Assembly (NCBI GenBank): GCA_964398985.1 | Contig: CAYNOS010000007.1 | Coordinates: forward strand, 1 to 64,000 | DNA length: 64,000 bases | From: CAYMRL01 sp964398985 | GTDB lineage: Bacteria; Deinococcota; Deinococci; Deinococcales; Trueperaceae | Reading direction: 5' to 3' | Notes under the pieces: model-generated | What the model was told of the DNA's origin: nothing | The model's input: the letters and a program-made list of their open reading frames with translations, nothing else | Databases searched by the model: none | Position numbers and translations under genes: made by a program | Shown here: one piece after another, positions 34,331 through 43,836 of the stretch | Layout: the number at the start of each line of letters is the position of its first letter | How positions within the stretch are numbered: the stretch's first letter is position 1

Positions 34331-36043
34331 ATGCTGCGAGTACGAGTAAGGCACGCGAGGCACTGGCTGGCGGCGACGCTGTTGGCGCTGGCTGCCCTGG
34401 CCAGTGCCCAGGAGGCGCCGCCGCCAGTAGCCGTGTATGAGCTCAGTCAGAACGGCATCGCGCTGGGCGAGGCCGGCGTGACGCTCTTCGAAGCCGAGGA
34501 CGGCAGCTTCCGTTCGGAGTCGTACGTCGACTTGCCGGGCCTGTTGACCTTCCATGACGTCCTCGAGACCGACGTCAACGGGGCGGCCACCAGCTACCTA
34601 CTCGAGGGCACCGTGCAAGGCGTGGCCGTGACGATGAGCGTGGCCTTCGACGAGGCCGGCGGGCACGCCGAGCTGTCCCAGGCCGGCCAAGACGTCGCGT
34701 TCCCGCTGCCCTCCAGCGAGCCGCTCTACATGTTCGACAACAACCTCATCGACGGCTTGCAGGTGCTCGCCAAGGTCGCGCTCCGCCGGCCTTCCGAGCC
34801 CCTCGACGTCGCCGTCGCGGTGCCGCAGGTCGGGGCGCTCGGTCGCGTCACGGTGAACGTGACCTCGGAAACGTCGGAGGTCGAGGCCGTCGATGCCAGC
34901 GCCGGGGCCACCCGGCTGTCGGTCGTCACCCAGGTCGGGCCGCAGCGCCTCGAGTTCGACGTCTGGGTCGACGAGAACGGCGGCCTGGTGGTGGTCGAGA
35001 ACGCCGCCGCCGGCATCCGCTACGCCAGACGCTACGGCCCGCCCGAGGAGACGGGTCAGGGCGCCGCTACCGTCTTCCTGACGAGCACCGCCGGCTGCGT
35101 CGAGCTACACGAGCTGAGCGTGGCCTCGGCCGGGGCCACGCTGGCGGGCGTGCTGTCGTTGCCGCTCGAGCGTCCCGCGAGGGGCGCCCCCACCCTGATC
35201 TTGCTGCCGGGCAGCGGAGCCGTGGATCTGGCCGGCAACAACCCACCGGTGCTCCGCAACTCCGGGTACCAGCAGCTGGCCAACGCGCTGGGGTGCAACG
35301 GTTACGGGGTGCTGAGGATCGCCAAGCTCGGCATCCCGCCCTCCACCGGGGACGGCAACGCCGTCACCCTGGACACCTACGCCGAGAACACCCGAGACTG
35401 GTTGGCCGCGTTGGCCAGCACCGTCGGCGTCGACGCCGCGAGACTAGGCATCATCGGTCACTCCGAAGGCGGCCTGGTCGCGCTCTACGCGATCGCTCAA
35501 GGCCACGTGGAGCCGGATGCTCTGGTTCTGATCGCGTCGCCGGGCCGGCTGTTGGATGAGCTGCTGCGAGAGCAGCTGATCGCGTCCCTCGGGCGTGCCG
35601 GCGTCGGCGGGGAAGAGCTGGAGGTCGCCAAGGCCGAGATCGAGGAGCTGATGGAGGCGGTGCGGGCGTCAAGCGGCACCGCGCTCGACCTCAGCGGCGA
35701 CCTGGCAGGCAACCGCTTCGCGCCCCTCTTCGCGCACGCGGCCGGGCTCCTGCGCAGCGAGTTCGCGGCCGACCCATTGGCCCTGGCCGCCGGCGTGGAC
35801 GTGCCGAGCGTGGTCGTGCAGGGTTTGAAGGACGTGCAGGTGCGTCAGGTCGACGGCGCCAACCTGGCCGCCGCGCTTCCCAACGCGCTGCTCCTCGAGC
35901 TCCCGGACTTGACCCACAACCTCGTCGACACGAGAGGCCCCGCCGAGGAGCTGTTGGTGCCGGGACCGGAAGATGCGATCTCCGGCACCGTGGTGAGCGC
36001 GTTGGCGACCTTCCTGAACGGCTCGCTGAAGCTGGCCGACTGA
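34331..36043 (+). CDS. Secreted alpha/beta-hydrolase
   Basis: A 570-aa exported hydrolase. A Sec signal peptide (residues 1-26, ending ALASAQ) is followed by an all-beta N-terminal region of about 240 residues, then an alpha/beta-hydrolase domain. The nucleophile is Ser378 in IGHSEGGL, the oxyanion segment is LLPGSGAVDLAGNNP, and the likely Asp and His of the triad lie in LKDVQV and LTHNLVD near the end. The layout resembles secreted peptidase- or esterase-like hydrolases (for example the YqiA/BD-FAE-type group with NNPP loop), but the substrate is not clear. AGGAGGAGG at 34317-34325 fixes the ATG. Monocistronic and divergent from dcd. Confidence 0.82.
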   Translation: MLRVRVRHARHWLAATLLALAALASAQEAPPPVAVYELSQNGIALGEAGVTLFEAEDGSFRSESYVDLPGLLTFHDVLETDVNGAATSYLLEGTVQGVAVTMSVAFDEAGGHAELSQAGQDVAFPLPSSEPLYMFDNNLIDGLQVLAKVALRRPSEPLDVAVAVPQVGALGRVTVNVTSETSEVEAVDASAGATRLSVVTQVGPQRLEFDVWVDENGGLVVVENAAAGIRYARRYGPPEETGQGAATVFLTSTAGCVELHELSVASAGATLAGVLSLPLERPARGAPTLILLPGSGAVDLAGNNPPVLRNSGYQQLANALGCNGYGVLRIAKLGIPPSTGDGNAVTLDTYAENTRDWLAALASTVGVDAARLGIIGHSEGGLVALYAIAQGHVEPDALVLIASPGRLLDELLREQLIASLGRAGVGGEELEVAKAEIEELMEAVRASSGTALDLSGDLAGNRFAPLFAHAAGLLRSEFAADPLALAAGVDVPSVVVQGLKDVQVRQVDGANLAAALPNALLLELPDLTHNLVDTRGPAEELLVPGPEDAISGTVVSALATFLNGSLKLAD

Positions 36044-36101
36044 GCCGCTCTGTTGTCTTTCGGCGCCGATGACGCTCAGCACGAACCCGATGGAGCCGCA
36101 A

Positions 36102-36107
36102 TATAAT
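36102..36107 (+). promoter_or_regulatory. Consensus -10 of the second dctP
   Basis: TATAAT, exact consensus, with no good -35. It predicts a leader of about 32 nt with GGAGG at 36135-36139 before the ATG at 36146. Confidence 0.6.
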
Positions 36108-36145
36108 TCCCTGGAACCATACTTACGCAGCACCGGAGGAATACG

Positions 36146-37231
36146 ATGAAGCGTCGCGAGTTTCTCAAGAAGGCCGGAGTAGTCGCGGCCAGCGCCAGCC
36201 TGTCGCCGCTGATGTTCGCGAAGGCGCAGAGCGCCACGCAGTACCGCTGGGGCATGCCTACTTCCTGGCCAACCTCACTCGACACCCTGTACGGCGCCGC
36301 GGTCAACCTCGCGAACTACGTCAGGGACATGTCGGACGGCCAGATCGAGATCGAGGTGTTCCCGGCGGGAGCCCAGATCGGCGGCCTCGAGGTGTTCGAT
36401 GCCGTCGCCAGCGGCGCGTTCGAGATGGGTCACACGGCCAGCTACTACTACATCGGCAAGGACCCGACGCACGCGTTCTTCACCTGCGTCCCGTTCGGGA
36501 TGACTGCCTCGCAGCTCAACTCCTGGATCCTCACGGGTGGCGGCCAGGCGCTGTGGGACGAGCTGAACGCCCGCGACAACATGATGGCGTTCCTGTCAGG
36601 CAACACCAGCATGCAGATGGCCGGCTGGTTCAACAAGGAGATCAACAGCATCGCCGACCTGCGCGGGCTGTCGTTCCGGACCGCGGGGCTGGGCGCCCAG
36701 GTGTACGCGGCAGCGGGCGTCAACGTGCAGACGCTGCCCGGTGGCGAGATCTACCTGGCGCTCGAGCGCGGCGCTCTCGATGCGGCCGAGTGGGTCGGAC
36801 CCCATGACGACGAGATCATCGGCCTCAACGACGCCGCCACCTACTACTACGGTCCCGGTTGGGCCGAGCCGGGCGCCGGCTTCTCCGCCTACATCAACCT
36901 CGACGCCTGGAACAGCTTGCCCCCTCACCTGCAAGAGGTGATCAGGGTCGCGTCGAAGGCCGTCAACTCGCAGATGCTCGCCGACTACAACGCCAAGGAC
37001 CCGGCCGCCTTCAAGCGCATGGTCGAAGCCGGAGCCCAGCCGCGAGTCTTCCCCCCGGAAGTCCTCGAGCAGTTCTGGAACGACTGGCAGACGATCAACG
37101 AGAACCTCAGGAACAGCAACGAGATGTACCGGCGCGTGTCGGATTCCGCCAACGCCTTCATGGCCGAGCTCCGCGAGTACGACAAGGGCAACCAGTTCGC
37201 TTACCTCGACTTCGTCTACTCGAAGATGTGA
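36146..37231 (+). CDS. dctP: TRAP transporter substrate-binding protein, Tat-exported (DctP family)
   Basis: Periplasmic receptor of a second TRAP transporter, 361 aa. The N-terminus is a twin-arginine signal (KRREFLKKAGVVAASASLSP), so it is probably exported folded. The mature protein starts near QYRWGMPTSWPTSLDTLYGA, typical of receptors for 2-oxo acids or similar carboxylates, and carries the conserved LRGLSFRTAGLGAQVYAAAG segment with the ligand Arg near residue 178. GGAGG is 6 nt before the ATG, and a perfect TATAAT is upstream. The permease genes are on the opposite strand, ending 97 bases downstream, so P and QM are convergent and expressed from different promoters. Confidence 0.92.
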   Translation: MKRREFLKKAGVVAASASLSPLMFAKAQSATQYRWGMPTSWPTSLDTLYGAAVNLANYVRDMSDGQIEIEVFPAGAQIGGLEVFDAVASGAFEMGHTASYYYIGKDPTHAFFTCVPFGMTASQLNSWILTGGGQALWDELNARDNMMAFLSGNTSMQMAGWFNKEINSIADLRGLSFRTAGLGAQVYAAAGVNVQTLPGGEIYLALERGALDAAEWVGPHDDEIIGLNDAATYYYGPGWAEPGAGFSAYINLDAWNSLPPHLQEVIRVASKAVNSQMLADYNAKDPAAFKRMVEAGAQPRVFPPEVLEQFWNDWQTINENLRNSNEMYRRVSDSANAFMAELREYDKGNQFAYLDFVYSKM

Positions 37232-37264
37232 GCAAGCTCGTCTGAGATAGCGGGGCTGAACTAG

Positions 37265-37298
37265 AGAGCCGGCCGGTCGCGAGTGACCGGCCGGCTCT
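37265..37298. terminator. Terminator between convergent TRAP genes
   Basis: A 14-bp perfect stem (37265-37278 with 37285-37298, 6-nt loop) followed by a short T-rich stretch. It lies between dctP and the end of dctM and can act on both strands. Confidence 0.8.
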
Positions 37299-37327
37299 TC
37301 TGTCGCGAGGTGCGCCCGGCTGCGGCG

Positions 37328-38692
37328 TCAGCGCGAGGCGTTGGGCAGGAAGTTGACGATCCCCGGGAAGAACACCAGGATCAGTAGTGTGATCACCTGG
37401 ATGGTGACGAACGGGATGATGCCCCTGTAGATGTGAGCGGTCTTGATGCCGGGCGGCGCGACGCCCTTCAGGTAGAACAGCGAGAAGCCGAACGGCGGCG
37501 TGAGGAACGAAGACTGCAGGTTCATCGCGATCACGACACCGAACCACAGCATCATCTCGGGCCCGAAGAACTGCAGGGCGATCGGCGCGATCAGCGGCAC
37601 GACGATGAAGGTGATCTCGATGAAGTCGATGAAGAAGCCGAGCACGAAGATCACCAGCATCGTGAAGAACATGAACCCGACCTGCCCACCTGGCAGGTTG
37701 AGCAGGAACTCGTCGACGACACGGCCGCCACCGAGCGCCGTGAACACCATCGAGAACGCCGTGGCGCCGACCAGGATGATGAACACCATGCTGGTCAGCC
37801 GCACCGTCTGGTCCATGGTGGCGATGAGGTTCTTGCCGGAGAGGCGCCGGTTGATGGCGGCGAGGATCGTCGCGCCGGCGGCGCCGGCCGCCCCCGCCTC
37901 GGTCGGCGTCGCCACGCCCAGGAAGATGGTGCCGAGCACCAGCCCGATCAGGATCAACGGCGGGATCAGGCTCTTGATGATCTTGTACGCGAGGAGCCAT
38001 CCGCGCAGCGTCCGCGCCTCGGGAGGCAGGGCCGGTGCTTCGTTCGGCCGCCGCCACGCGACGAACGCGACCCACAGGATGAACATGCCGGCGAGCATGA
38101 AGCCCGGGATGAACGAACCCAGGAACAGGTCGCCCACCGACACGCCGATCTGATCGCCGAGGATCACCAGCACGATGCTGGGCGGGATGATCTGCCCCAG
38201 CGTCCCCGAGGCTGCCACCACACCCGTCGACAGCGGCTTCGAGTAGCCGTAGCGCAGCATCACCGGCAGCGCCAACACCGCCAGCGTCACCACCGAGGCC
38301 CCGACCACGCCCGTCGAGGCGGCCAGCAGCGCTCCCACCACGACCACGCTGATCGCCAGCCCGCCGCGGAGGCTACCGAAGAGCACGCCCATCGTCTCGA
38401 GCAGCTCCTCGGCCAGACCGGAGCGCTCCAGCATGACGCCCATGAACACGAAGAACGGCACGGCGACCAGCGTGTAGTTGTCCATGATCGTGCCGAAGAT
38501 GCGCTGCGGCAGGATGTTCAGGCGCGCGATGTTGAAGATCGGATCCCACGGCAAGTTGATGCCGAGGTAGACGTCGAGGAAGTTCGATCCGATGAGCGTG
38601 AACACCACGGCGGTGCCGCCGAGGGTGAAGGCGACGGGGAAGCCCACCAGCAAGAAGACCACGACGACTGCGAACATCCACAGACCGAGCAT
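37328..38692 (-). CDS. dctM: TRAP transporter large permease (DctM family)
   Basis: Large membrane subunit of the second TRAP system, 454 aa with about 12 to 13 hydrophobic segments. Signature stretches are VPFFVFMGVMLERSGLAEEL, GTLGQIIPPSIVLVILGD and ATPTEAGAAGAAGAT. The ATG shares one base with the stop of dctQ (TGATG), so both membrane subunits are coupled. Its 3' end faces the dctP gene across a terminator. The longer cytoplasmic loop after the PPS motif (RRPNEAPALPPEARTLRG) is typical of the group that transports 2-oxo or hydroxy acids, but the substrate is uncertain. Confidence 0.93.
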   Translation of the reverse strand: MLGLWMFAVVVVFLLVGFPVAFTLGGTAVVFTLIGSNFLDVYLGINLPWDPIFNIARLNILPQRIFGTIMDNYTLVAVPFFVFMGVMLERSGLAEELLETMGVLFGSLRGGLAISVVVVGALLAASTGVVGASVVTLAVLALPVMLRYGYSKPLSTGVVAASGTLGQIIPPSIVLVILGDQIGVSVGDLFLGSFIPGFMLAGMFILWVAFVAWRRPNEAPALPPEARTLRGWLLAYKIIKSLIPPLILIGLVLGTIFLGVATPTEAGAAGAAGATILAAINRRLSGKNLIATMDQTVRLTSMVFIILVGATAFSMVFTALGGGRVVDEFLLNLPGGQVGFMFFTMLVIFVLGFFIDFIEITFIVVPLIAPIALQFFGPEMMLWFGVVIAMNLQSSFLTPPFGFSLFYLKGVAPPGIKTAHIYRGIIPFVTIQVITLLILVFFPGIVNFLPNASR

Positions 38693-39318
38693 CAGAGGTT
38701 CACCTTGGTCTCAAGGTTGGTGGGCGCGGGACCCGGCTCGGTGGGCGGTGGGTCCGCGTAGATGCTGCCGGAGCGCGGGTGACCCCGCAAGAACGCCACG
38801 TGTCTGATGGTCAGTGACACCGCCTGTATCAGCAGCATCGCGAACGCCACCACGATCATCGCCTTGATCGGGTAGCGCGCCAGGCCGCCGGGGTTGGGGC
38901 TCATCTCCAGCGTCTGCCATGAGCGCCGCACGTACGGCACGCTGAAGATCATGCCCATGATGCCGAACGGCACCAGGAACAACCAGATGCCGACCAGGTC
39001 GACGATGGCCTTGGTGCGCTGGGTGAAGTTCGAGAACAGGATGTCGACCCGCACGTGCCCGTCCATGCGCAGCACGTAAGCGGCGCCCAGCAGGAAGACC
39101 AGATCGAAGGAGTAGGTCTGGAGCTCGAGGAAGGTGTTGCCGGTGATGCTCTTGGCGCCCTCGATCCCGATCAGGCGCTCGAGAGGCCCGTAGAAGTAGC
39201 GGGTGAGGACGTTGTAGACACCGACCACCACCATGAACAGCGACAACCACCACATCAGGCGCCCGATGGTGCCAGTGACCGCATCGATGACGCGGGAGAC
39301 TCCAAGAAAGACGTTCAA
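38692..39318 (-). CDS. dctQ: TRAP transporter small permease (DctQ family)
   Basis: Small membrane subunit, 208 aa, with four hydrophobic helices. Start chosen at a TTG (MNVFLGVSRVIDAVTG) because GGAGGAG lies 4 nt upstream; longer in-frame versions begin with a polar stretch unlike the family. The C-terminal tail (EPGPAPTNLETKVNL) is cytoplasmic and Pro-rich. It is 58 nt downstream of mltG on the same strand, with a CATAAT box (39355-39360, minus) as a possible private -10. Partner of the dctM that follows. Confidence 0.87.
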   Translation of the reverse strand: MNVFLGVSRVIDAVTGTIGRLMWWLSLFMVVVGVYNVLTRYFYGPLERLIGIEGAKSITGNTFLELQTYSFDLVFLLGAAYVLRMDGHVRVDILFSNFTQRTKAIVDLVGIWLFLVPFGIMGMIFSVPYVRRSWQTLEMSPNPGGLARYPIKAMIVVAFAMLLIQAVSLTIRHVAFLRGHPRSGSIYADPPPTEPGPAPTNLETKVNL

Positions 39319-39376
39319 GGCGCTCCTCCAGACGAGCGGGCTGTACGGGTCCAAATTATGGCGGCATACTAACGCG

Positions 39377-40510
39377 TTATCGGCGTCCGTTGTTGCGCAG
39401 ATAGGTCTCCACGTCGCGCTCGTGGGCCGGCAAGTTGGTGTTCGGTCGGAACACAGGAACACCGTCCTCGACGCCATGCAGGAAGTACAGGTAGGCGAAG
39501 CCGTCGTCTGTGTACCTGATGGGAGCGAGCAAGGACAACAAGGCGGCGCGGCCCGGGTTGCCGATCGGTCCTTCAGGGAGGCCGGGGCGGGTGTAGGTGT
39601 TCCAGGGCGTATCCACCCGCAGGTCGCCCGCCACCGCGCTCAGCTCCGGCATCGGCTTGCCGAGCCCGTAGGCCACGGTCGGGTCCGACTGGAGCGGCAT
39701 GCCGAACTCGAGCCGGTTGATGAACACGCCCGCGATGATGCCCATCTCCTCGTCGGAGGCGGCTTCCGCCTGCACCATGCTCGCCAAGGTGACCCAGCCG
39801 TGGACCCCGAGACCGATCTCGCCGAGCAGCGCGTCGAGGCCCGCCTCGCCGCCGGGGATGTCGTTCAGCAGGTCGGGAGCCGCGAGTTCCTGGCGGAAGC
39901 GGCTCACCATCTGAGCGAGCGCCTCCTCGGCGGTGGCGTGAACGGGTACGTCGTAGGCGGCCGGGAACAAGTAGCCCTCGAGGCTCGCACCGGCCGGCAG
40001 GAACGGGGGAGCCACCGCCTCGTTTGGCGCCTCCACCAGCGCCAGCAGCTCGGCCCCGGTCGCGATCTGGTTCTCGGCCAGCCTGGCGGCCACGTCCACG
40101 GCCCGCCAGCCCTCGGGGATCACGATCCTGACGGTGCGCGGGCGGCCTCCCTCGCCGAGGCGCCGCGCCAGTTCCGGCACGCTCAGGGTGGGCGAGAGGT
40201 CGTAGAGCCCCTCGCCTATCGAGGTGTCGAGACCGTTGAGGCGCAAGTAGGTGGTGAACGCCCGCGCCGAGCGCACCAGGCCGACGGCGTGCAGCTCGTC
40301 GGCAACGCGTGCGCCGCCCCACCCGGGCAGCACCTCGAACTCGATGCTCGCCGGGGTGGCGCTGGGCGCCGACAGGATGAAGCGCACGAAGGTCCATGCG
40401 CCAGCCGCCAGCAGGACGATGAACAGAGCGAAGATCGCCAGGCCGCGGCCGCGCCGCGGAGCCGGCTGCTCGGGCTCGCGACGAGCCGAGACGGTGCGGC
40501 CGTCGCTCAC
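39377..40510 (-). CDS. mltG: Endolytic murein transglycosylase MltG
   Basis: Inner-membrane lytic transglycosylase that cuts nascent peptidoglycan and limits glycan chain length. A cytoplasmic Arg/Pro-rich N-terminus (1-22) precedes one membrane helix (about 23-45). Then come a LysM-like region and the YceG domain with LEGYLFPAAYDV, catalytic Glu249 in LASMVQAEAASDE, FINRLEFGMPLQSDPTVAYG and WNTYTRPGLPEGPIGNPG. Length 377 aa. The GTG overlaps the ruvX stop (GTGA), so translation is coupled to ruvX, the common alaS-ruvX-mltG order. Confidence 0.95.
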   Translation of the reverse strand: MSDGRTVSARREPEQPAPRRGRGLAIFALFIVLLAAGAWTFVRFILSAPSATPASIEFEVLPGWGGARVADELHAVGLVRSARAFTTYLRLNGLDTSIGEGLYDLSPTLSVPELARRLGEGGRPRTVRIVIPEGWRAVDVAARLAENQIATGAELLALVEAPNEAVAPPFLPAGASLEGYLFPAAYDVPVHATAEEALAQMVSRFRQELAAPDLLNDIPGGEAGLDALLGEIGLGVHGWVTLASMVQAEAASDEEMGIIAGVFINRLEFGMPLQSDPTVAYGLGKPMPELSAVAGDLRVDTPWNTYTRPGLPEGPIGNPGRAALLSLLAPIRYTDDGFAYLYFLHGVEDGVPVFRPNTNLPAHERDVETYLRNNGRR

Positions 40511-41028
40511 AGGTCCTCCAGTGATGGGCTTGCCGGCTGCTGCCGGTCTTCCAGGTGCCGCCTCAGGTACGACTCGAGGATCAACACGGCCGATGCCTCG
40601 TCCACCAACCCCTTGCCGGAGGCCCCTTGCCGCCGCCCTCGCGGCAGCGGACCGCCGCCGATCTGGCGTGTCGCGATGCGGGTGGTGAGGCGCTCGTCCT
40701 CGAAGATGAGTTCGACGCCGCCGGCGAGCTCGGCTTCGAGAGCCTGCGCGAACGCGCGCACCCTGGTGGTCTGCTGCGACTCGCTGCCGTCCAGCGACAG
40801 CGGGAGTCCGACCACGACGGTGACGGCGCCCTCGGCCGCCGCGACGGCGGCGACCGCGCGGGCGTCATGCCGCGCACCGTGGCGCGTGATGCTGCCGCGC
40901 CCGAACGCCAGCGAGCTGCCCAGCTCGCCGCTGGCGAGGCCGATGCGGGCGTCGCCGACGTCGAGCCCCAATACGGTGCGACCGCTGCGGTTCGGTGCAG
41001 CGTGGGGCCCGGCGCCCGGTGAGGTCAT
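40507..41028 (-). CDS. ruvX: Holliday junction resolvase-like protein RuvX/YqgF
   Basis: RNase H-fold nuclease of the YqgF family, implicated in 16S rRNA 5'-end processing and proposed as a Holliday junction resolvase. The first catalytic Asp is in VLGLDVGDARIGLA; VVGLPLSLDGSES and FEDERLTT supply further family residues, and VDEASAVLILESYL carries the C-terminal Asp. The 173-aa product has about 15 extra N-terminal residues before the family start, so a later start is possible, but none has a better ribosome binding site. It is 17 nt downstream of alaS. Confidence 0.93.
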   Translation of the reverse strand: MTSPGAGPHAAPNRSGRTVLGLDVGDARIGLASGELGSSLAFGRGSITRHGARHDARAVAAVAAAEGAVTVVVGLPLSLDGSESQQTTRVRAFAQALEAELAGGVELIFEDERLTTRIATRQIGGGPLPRGRRQGASGKGLVDEASAVLILESYLRRHLEDRQQPASPSLEDL

Positions 41029-41045
41029 CGCCCGGCCGGCCAGCC

Positions 41046-43742
41046 TCAGCCGGCCAGCGCCTCCCCGGCGGCGGCGAGGGCCGTGTCCAGTTGTGTCGCG
41101 TCCTTGATGCCGGCCTGCGCCAGGTCGGGCTTGCCGCCACCGCCGCCGCCGGCCTTGGAGGCTATCTGGCGCACGATGCTGCCGGCGTTGGCGCCGCGCG
41201 CTCGCGCCGCCTCCGACGTCTTGACGACCAGCAGGGTCCCGCTGCCGACTACGATCACGTCGACGTCGAGCGAGCGCAGCTGGCTGTCGGCGGCGTTGCG
41301 CAAGGCCGCGGCGTCGAGCCCGTCGAAGGCCACGGTGGCGTAGCGGAAACCGCCGGCCTCCTTGACGTCGGCGCCGCCCGCCTGCGCGCTCTGGGCCGCG
41401 GCGAGCTTGTCGCGCAGGTTGCTGGCTTCGCGCTGGGCGTTCTTCACGTCGGTCTGTAGACGCGCCAGCCGCTCCTCGAGCTGCGCCGGGCTGCCGCCGA
41501 GGCTGGTGGCGAGGCGACCGACGGTCGCGCGCAGGTCGTCGAGGTGCGTGAGGGCGGCGGCGCCGACCAGCGCCTCGATGCGCCTGACGCCGGCCGACAC
41601 GGCCTCGTCTGAGGTGATCACCAGAAGCCCGATGCGGCCGGTGCTGGCGGTGTGGGTGCCTCCGCACAGCTCCACCGAGACGGGCTCCTTGCCCTCCCCG
41701 ACCGAGACCATGCGCACCTCGGCGCCATACTTCTCGCCGAACAGCATCATCGCGCCGTGGCCCCTGGCCTCGGCCAGCGGCACCACGCGCCAGGCGACCG
41801 TGAGATCGGCTTGGATCCAGCGGTTGACGAGCCGCTCGACCTGCTGGCGCTGGTCGGCGGTCAACGCGCGTGGGTGGGTGAAGTCGAACCTGAGCCGCTC
41901 CGCGGTCACCAACGACCCGGCTTGCGCAACATGGTGGCCCAGCACCTCGCGCAGTGCGGCGTGCAGCAGATGGGTGGCGGTGTGGTGCTTCTCGGTCTCG
42001 CGCCGGGCGGGATCGACGGTGGCGGTGACGCTCATGCCGGCCTGCAGGCTGCCGCGCACGACCTTCAGCTGGTGTAGCCACAGCCCGTGCGAAGTGCGCT
42101 TGGTTCCGAGAACCACGGCGGCTCCCGCGGAGCCGTCGGGCGCGCTCCAGGTGAGCTTGCCGCTGTCGCCGACCTGACCGCCGCCTTCGGCGTAGAAGGG
42201 GGTCGCGTCCAGGATGGCGACGCCCGACGCGCCCTCGCCCAGAGAGGCGACCTCGGCGTCGGCGCTGGTCAGGGCCGCCACCATCACCTCGGCTTGCGTG
42301 TCGGCGTAGCCGGTGAAGCGGCTCTCGCCGAGGCGGGTGGCCAGTTGGCCGTAGAGGTCGCTGGCGGCGGTGAACAGCGTCTTGGCGCCGCCTTGCCCTT
42401 CGCGCGAGGCGTCGCGGGCGCGTTCGCGGGCCTCCTGATAGCCGGCCAGGTCGACCGTGACGCCGCTCTCGGCCGCCAACTCCTGCGTGAGGTCGAGCGG
42501 GAAGCCATAGGTCTGCCACAGGTCGAAGGCCTGCTCGCCCGGCAGCACGGCGACCTGCGGGTCGGCGCCCTTGAGGTCGGCGAGCAGGTTGCCGACGCGC
42601 TCGATGCCCGCCTCGAGGGTGCGCAGGAACTGCTCCTCCTCAGCGGCGAGCACACCGATCACGCGCTCGCGGCCGTCGACGAGTTCGGGGTAGGCGTTGC
42701 CCATCGACTCGATGACAGGGTCCACCAGGCGGCTCAGGGTCGCGTCGCGCAACCCCAGTAGCCAGGCGTGCCTGAGGGCGCGCCGCGCCAGCATCTTGAC
42801 CACGTAACCGGCGCCGTCGTTGGCAGGCAACACCCCGTCGGTGATCGCGAACGCGACCGCGCGGGCGTGGTCGGCGATCACGCGGTGCGAGAGGCTCTGC
42901 CGGCCGGCGTAGGGCTGGCCGGAAAGCTTGGCGACCTGGCGGATCGTCGGCTGGAAGAGCTCGGTGCCGTAGGCGTCGTCGGCGCCGGTCATCAGCGTCA
43001 CCAGGCGCTCGAAGCCGAGGCCGGTGTCGATGTTCTGCTGCGGCAGCGGCACCAGCTCGCCGCCGTCGCGGCGGTCGAACTGGGTGAAGACGAGGTTCCA
43101 GAACTCGATGTAGCGGTCGCCGCTGCCGGTGTTCGGCCCGGACTCATCTGCGGTGCCGAACCGCGGGCCGCGGTCGTAGAAGATCTCCGAGCAGGGTCCG
43201 CATGGGCCATTGGGGCCTTCGGAGACGGCGTTGGCGGGCCAGAAGTTCTCGTCCTCGTCCCAGCGCGAGAGCTTGCTCTGCGGCACGCCGATCTCGCCGG
43301 TCCAGATGCCGGCCGCCTGATCGTCGTCCAGGTAGACGGTGACGTGGAGCCGTTCCGGGTCGAGTCCGAGCCAATCCTTGGAGGTGGCGAACTCCCACGC
43401 CCAGGCCGAGGCCTCCGACTTGAAGTAGTCGCCGAACGAGAAGTTGCCGAGCATCTCGAAGAACGAGTGGTGGCGCAGGGTGCGGCCGACGTTCTCGATG
43501 TCGTTGATGCGCAGGCACTTCTGCACCGTCGCGACGCGCTTCCAGACGCCTTCGATCCCGGCGAACTTGGGAGTGGCGCCGAGGAAGTACGGCTTGAACT
43601 GCACCATGCCGGCGCTGGTGAACATCAGCGTCGGGTCTTGCGACCGCACGGACGCCGATGGGTACTCGAGGTGGCCGCGCTCCACGAAGAAGCGCAAGAA
43701 GCTGTTCCTGAGCGCGTCGATCTCGCTTATGCCGTAAGACAC
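41046..43742 (-). CDS. alaS: Alanyl-tRNA synthetase
   Basis: Charges tRNA-Ala and edits mischarged Ser/Gly. Class II catalytic core at the N-terminus (TSAGMVQFKPYF, RHHSFFEMLGNFSFGDYFK, GFERL). The editing domain has the zinc-ligand motifs HHTATHLLHAAL and CGGTH. A coiled-coil-like linker (ERLARLQTDVKNAQREASNLRDKLAAAQSA region) leads to the C-terminal DHHA1 domain with GGGGGGKPDLAQAG. Length 898 aa. The GTG at 43742 (MSYGISEIDALRNSF) is chosen because GGAGGAAC precedes it; an upstream in-frame start would overlap the promoter, where a TATACT box lies at 43769-43774. Confidence 0.97.
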   Translation of the reverse strand: MSYGISEIDALRNSFLRFFVERGHLEYPSASVRSQDPTLMFTSAGMVQFKPYFLGATPKFAGIEGVWKRVATVQKCLRINDIENVGRTLRHHSFFEMLGNFSFGDYFKSEASAWAWEFATSKDWLGLDPERLHVTVYLDDDQAAGIWTGEIGVPQSKLSRWDEDENFWPANAVSEGPNGPCGPCSEIFYDRGPRFGTADESGPNTGSGDRYIEFWNLVFTQFDRRDGGELVPLPQQNIDTGLGFERLVTLMTGADDAYGTELFQPTIRQVAKLSGQPYAGRQSLSHRVIADHARAVAFAITDGVLPANDGAGYVVKMLARRALRHAWLLGLRDATLSRLVDPVIESMGNAYPELVDGRERVIGVLAAEEEQFLRTLEAGIERVGNLLADLKGADPQVAVLPGEQAFDLWQTYGFPLDLTQELAAESGVTVDLAGYQEARERARDASREGQGGAKTLFTAASDLYGQLATRLGESRFTGYADTQAEVMVAALTSADAEVASLGEGASGVAILDATPFYAEGGGQVGDSGKLTWSAPDGSAGAAVVLGTKRTSHGLWLHQLKVVRGSLQAGMSVTATVDPARRETEKHHTATHLLHAALREVLGHHVAQAGSLVTAERLRFDFTHPRALTADQRQQVERLVNRWIQADLTVAWRVVPLAEARGHGAMMLFGEKYGAEVRMVSVGEGKEPVSVELCGGTHTASTGRIGLLVITSDEAVSAGVRRIEALVGAAALTHLDDLRATVGRLATSLGGSPAQLEERLARLQTDVKNAQREASNLRDKLAAAQSAQAGGADVKEAGGFRYATVAFDGLDAAALRNAADSQLRSLDVDVIVVGSGTLLVVKTSEAARARGANAGSIVRQIASKAGGGGGGKPDLAQAGIKDATQLDTALAAAGEALAG

Positions 43743-43768
43743 CGTTCCTCCAGGCTCAACGGCTGCAC

Positions 43769-43774
43769 AGTATA
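43769..43774 (-). promoter_or_regulatory. -10 box of alaS-ruvX-mltG
   Basis: TATACT on the minus strand, giving a leader of about 20 nt that holds the GGAGG site of alaS. No clear -35. Confidence 0.5.
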
Positions 43775-43830
43775 CCGGCGGGTCGGGAGTCTGGCTGCTG
43801 CGCCGACGAGCCCGCTGCGGCACCTTGGGG

Positions 43831-43836
43831 TATGGT
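43831..43836 (+). promoter_or_regulatory. -10 box of leaderless MFS gene
   Basis: TATGGT, 7 nt before the ATG at 43844; no ribosome binding site. It overlaps an earlier in-frame ATG (43832), which it argues against. Confidence 0.45.
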
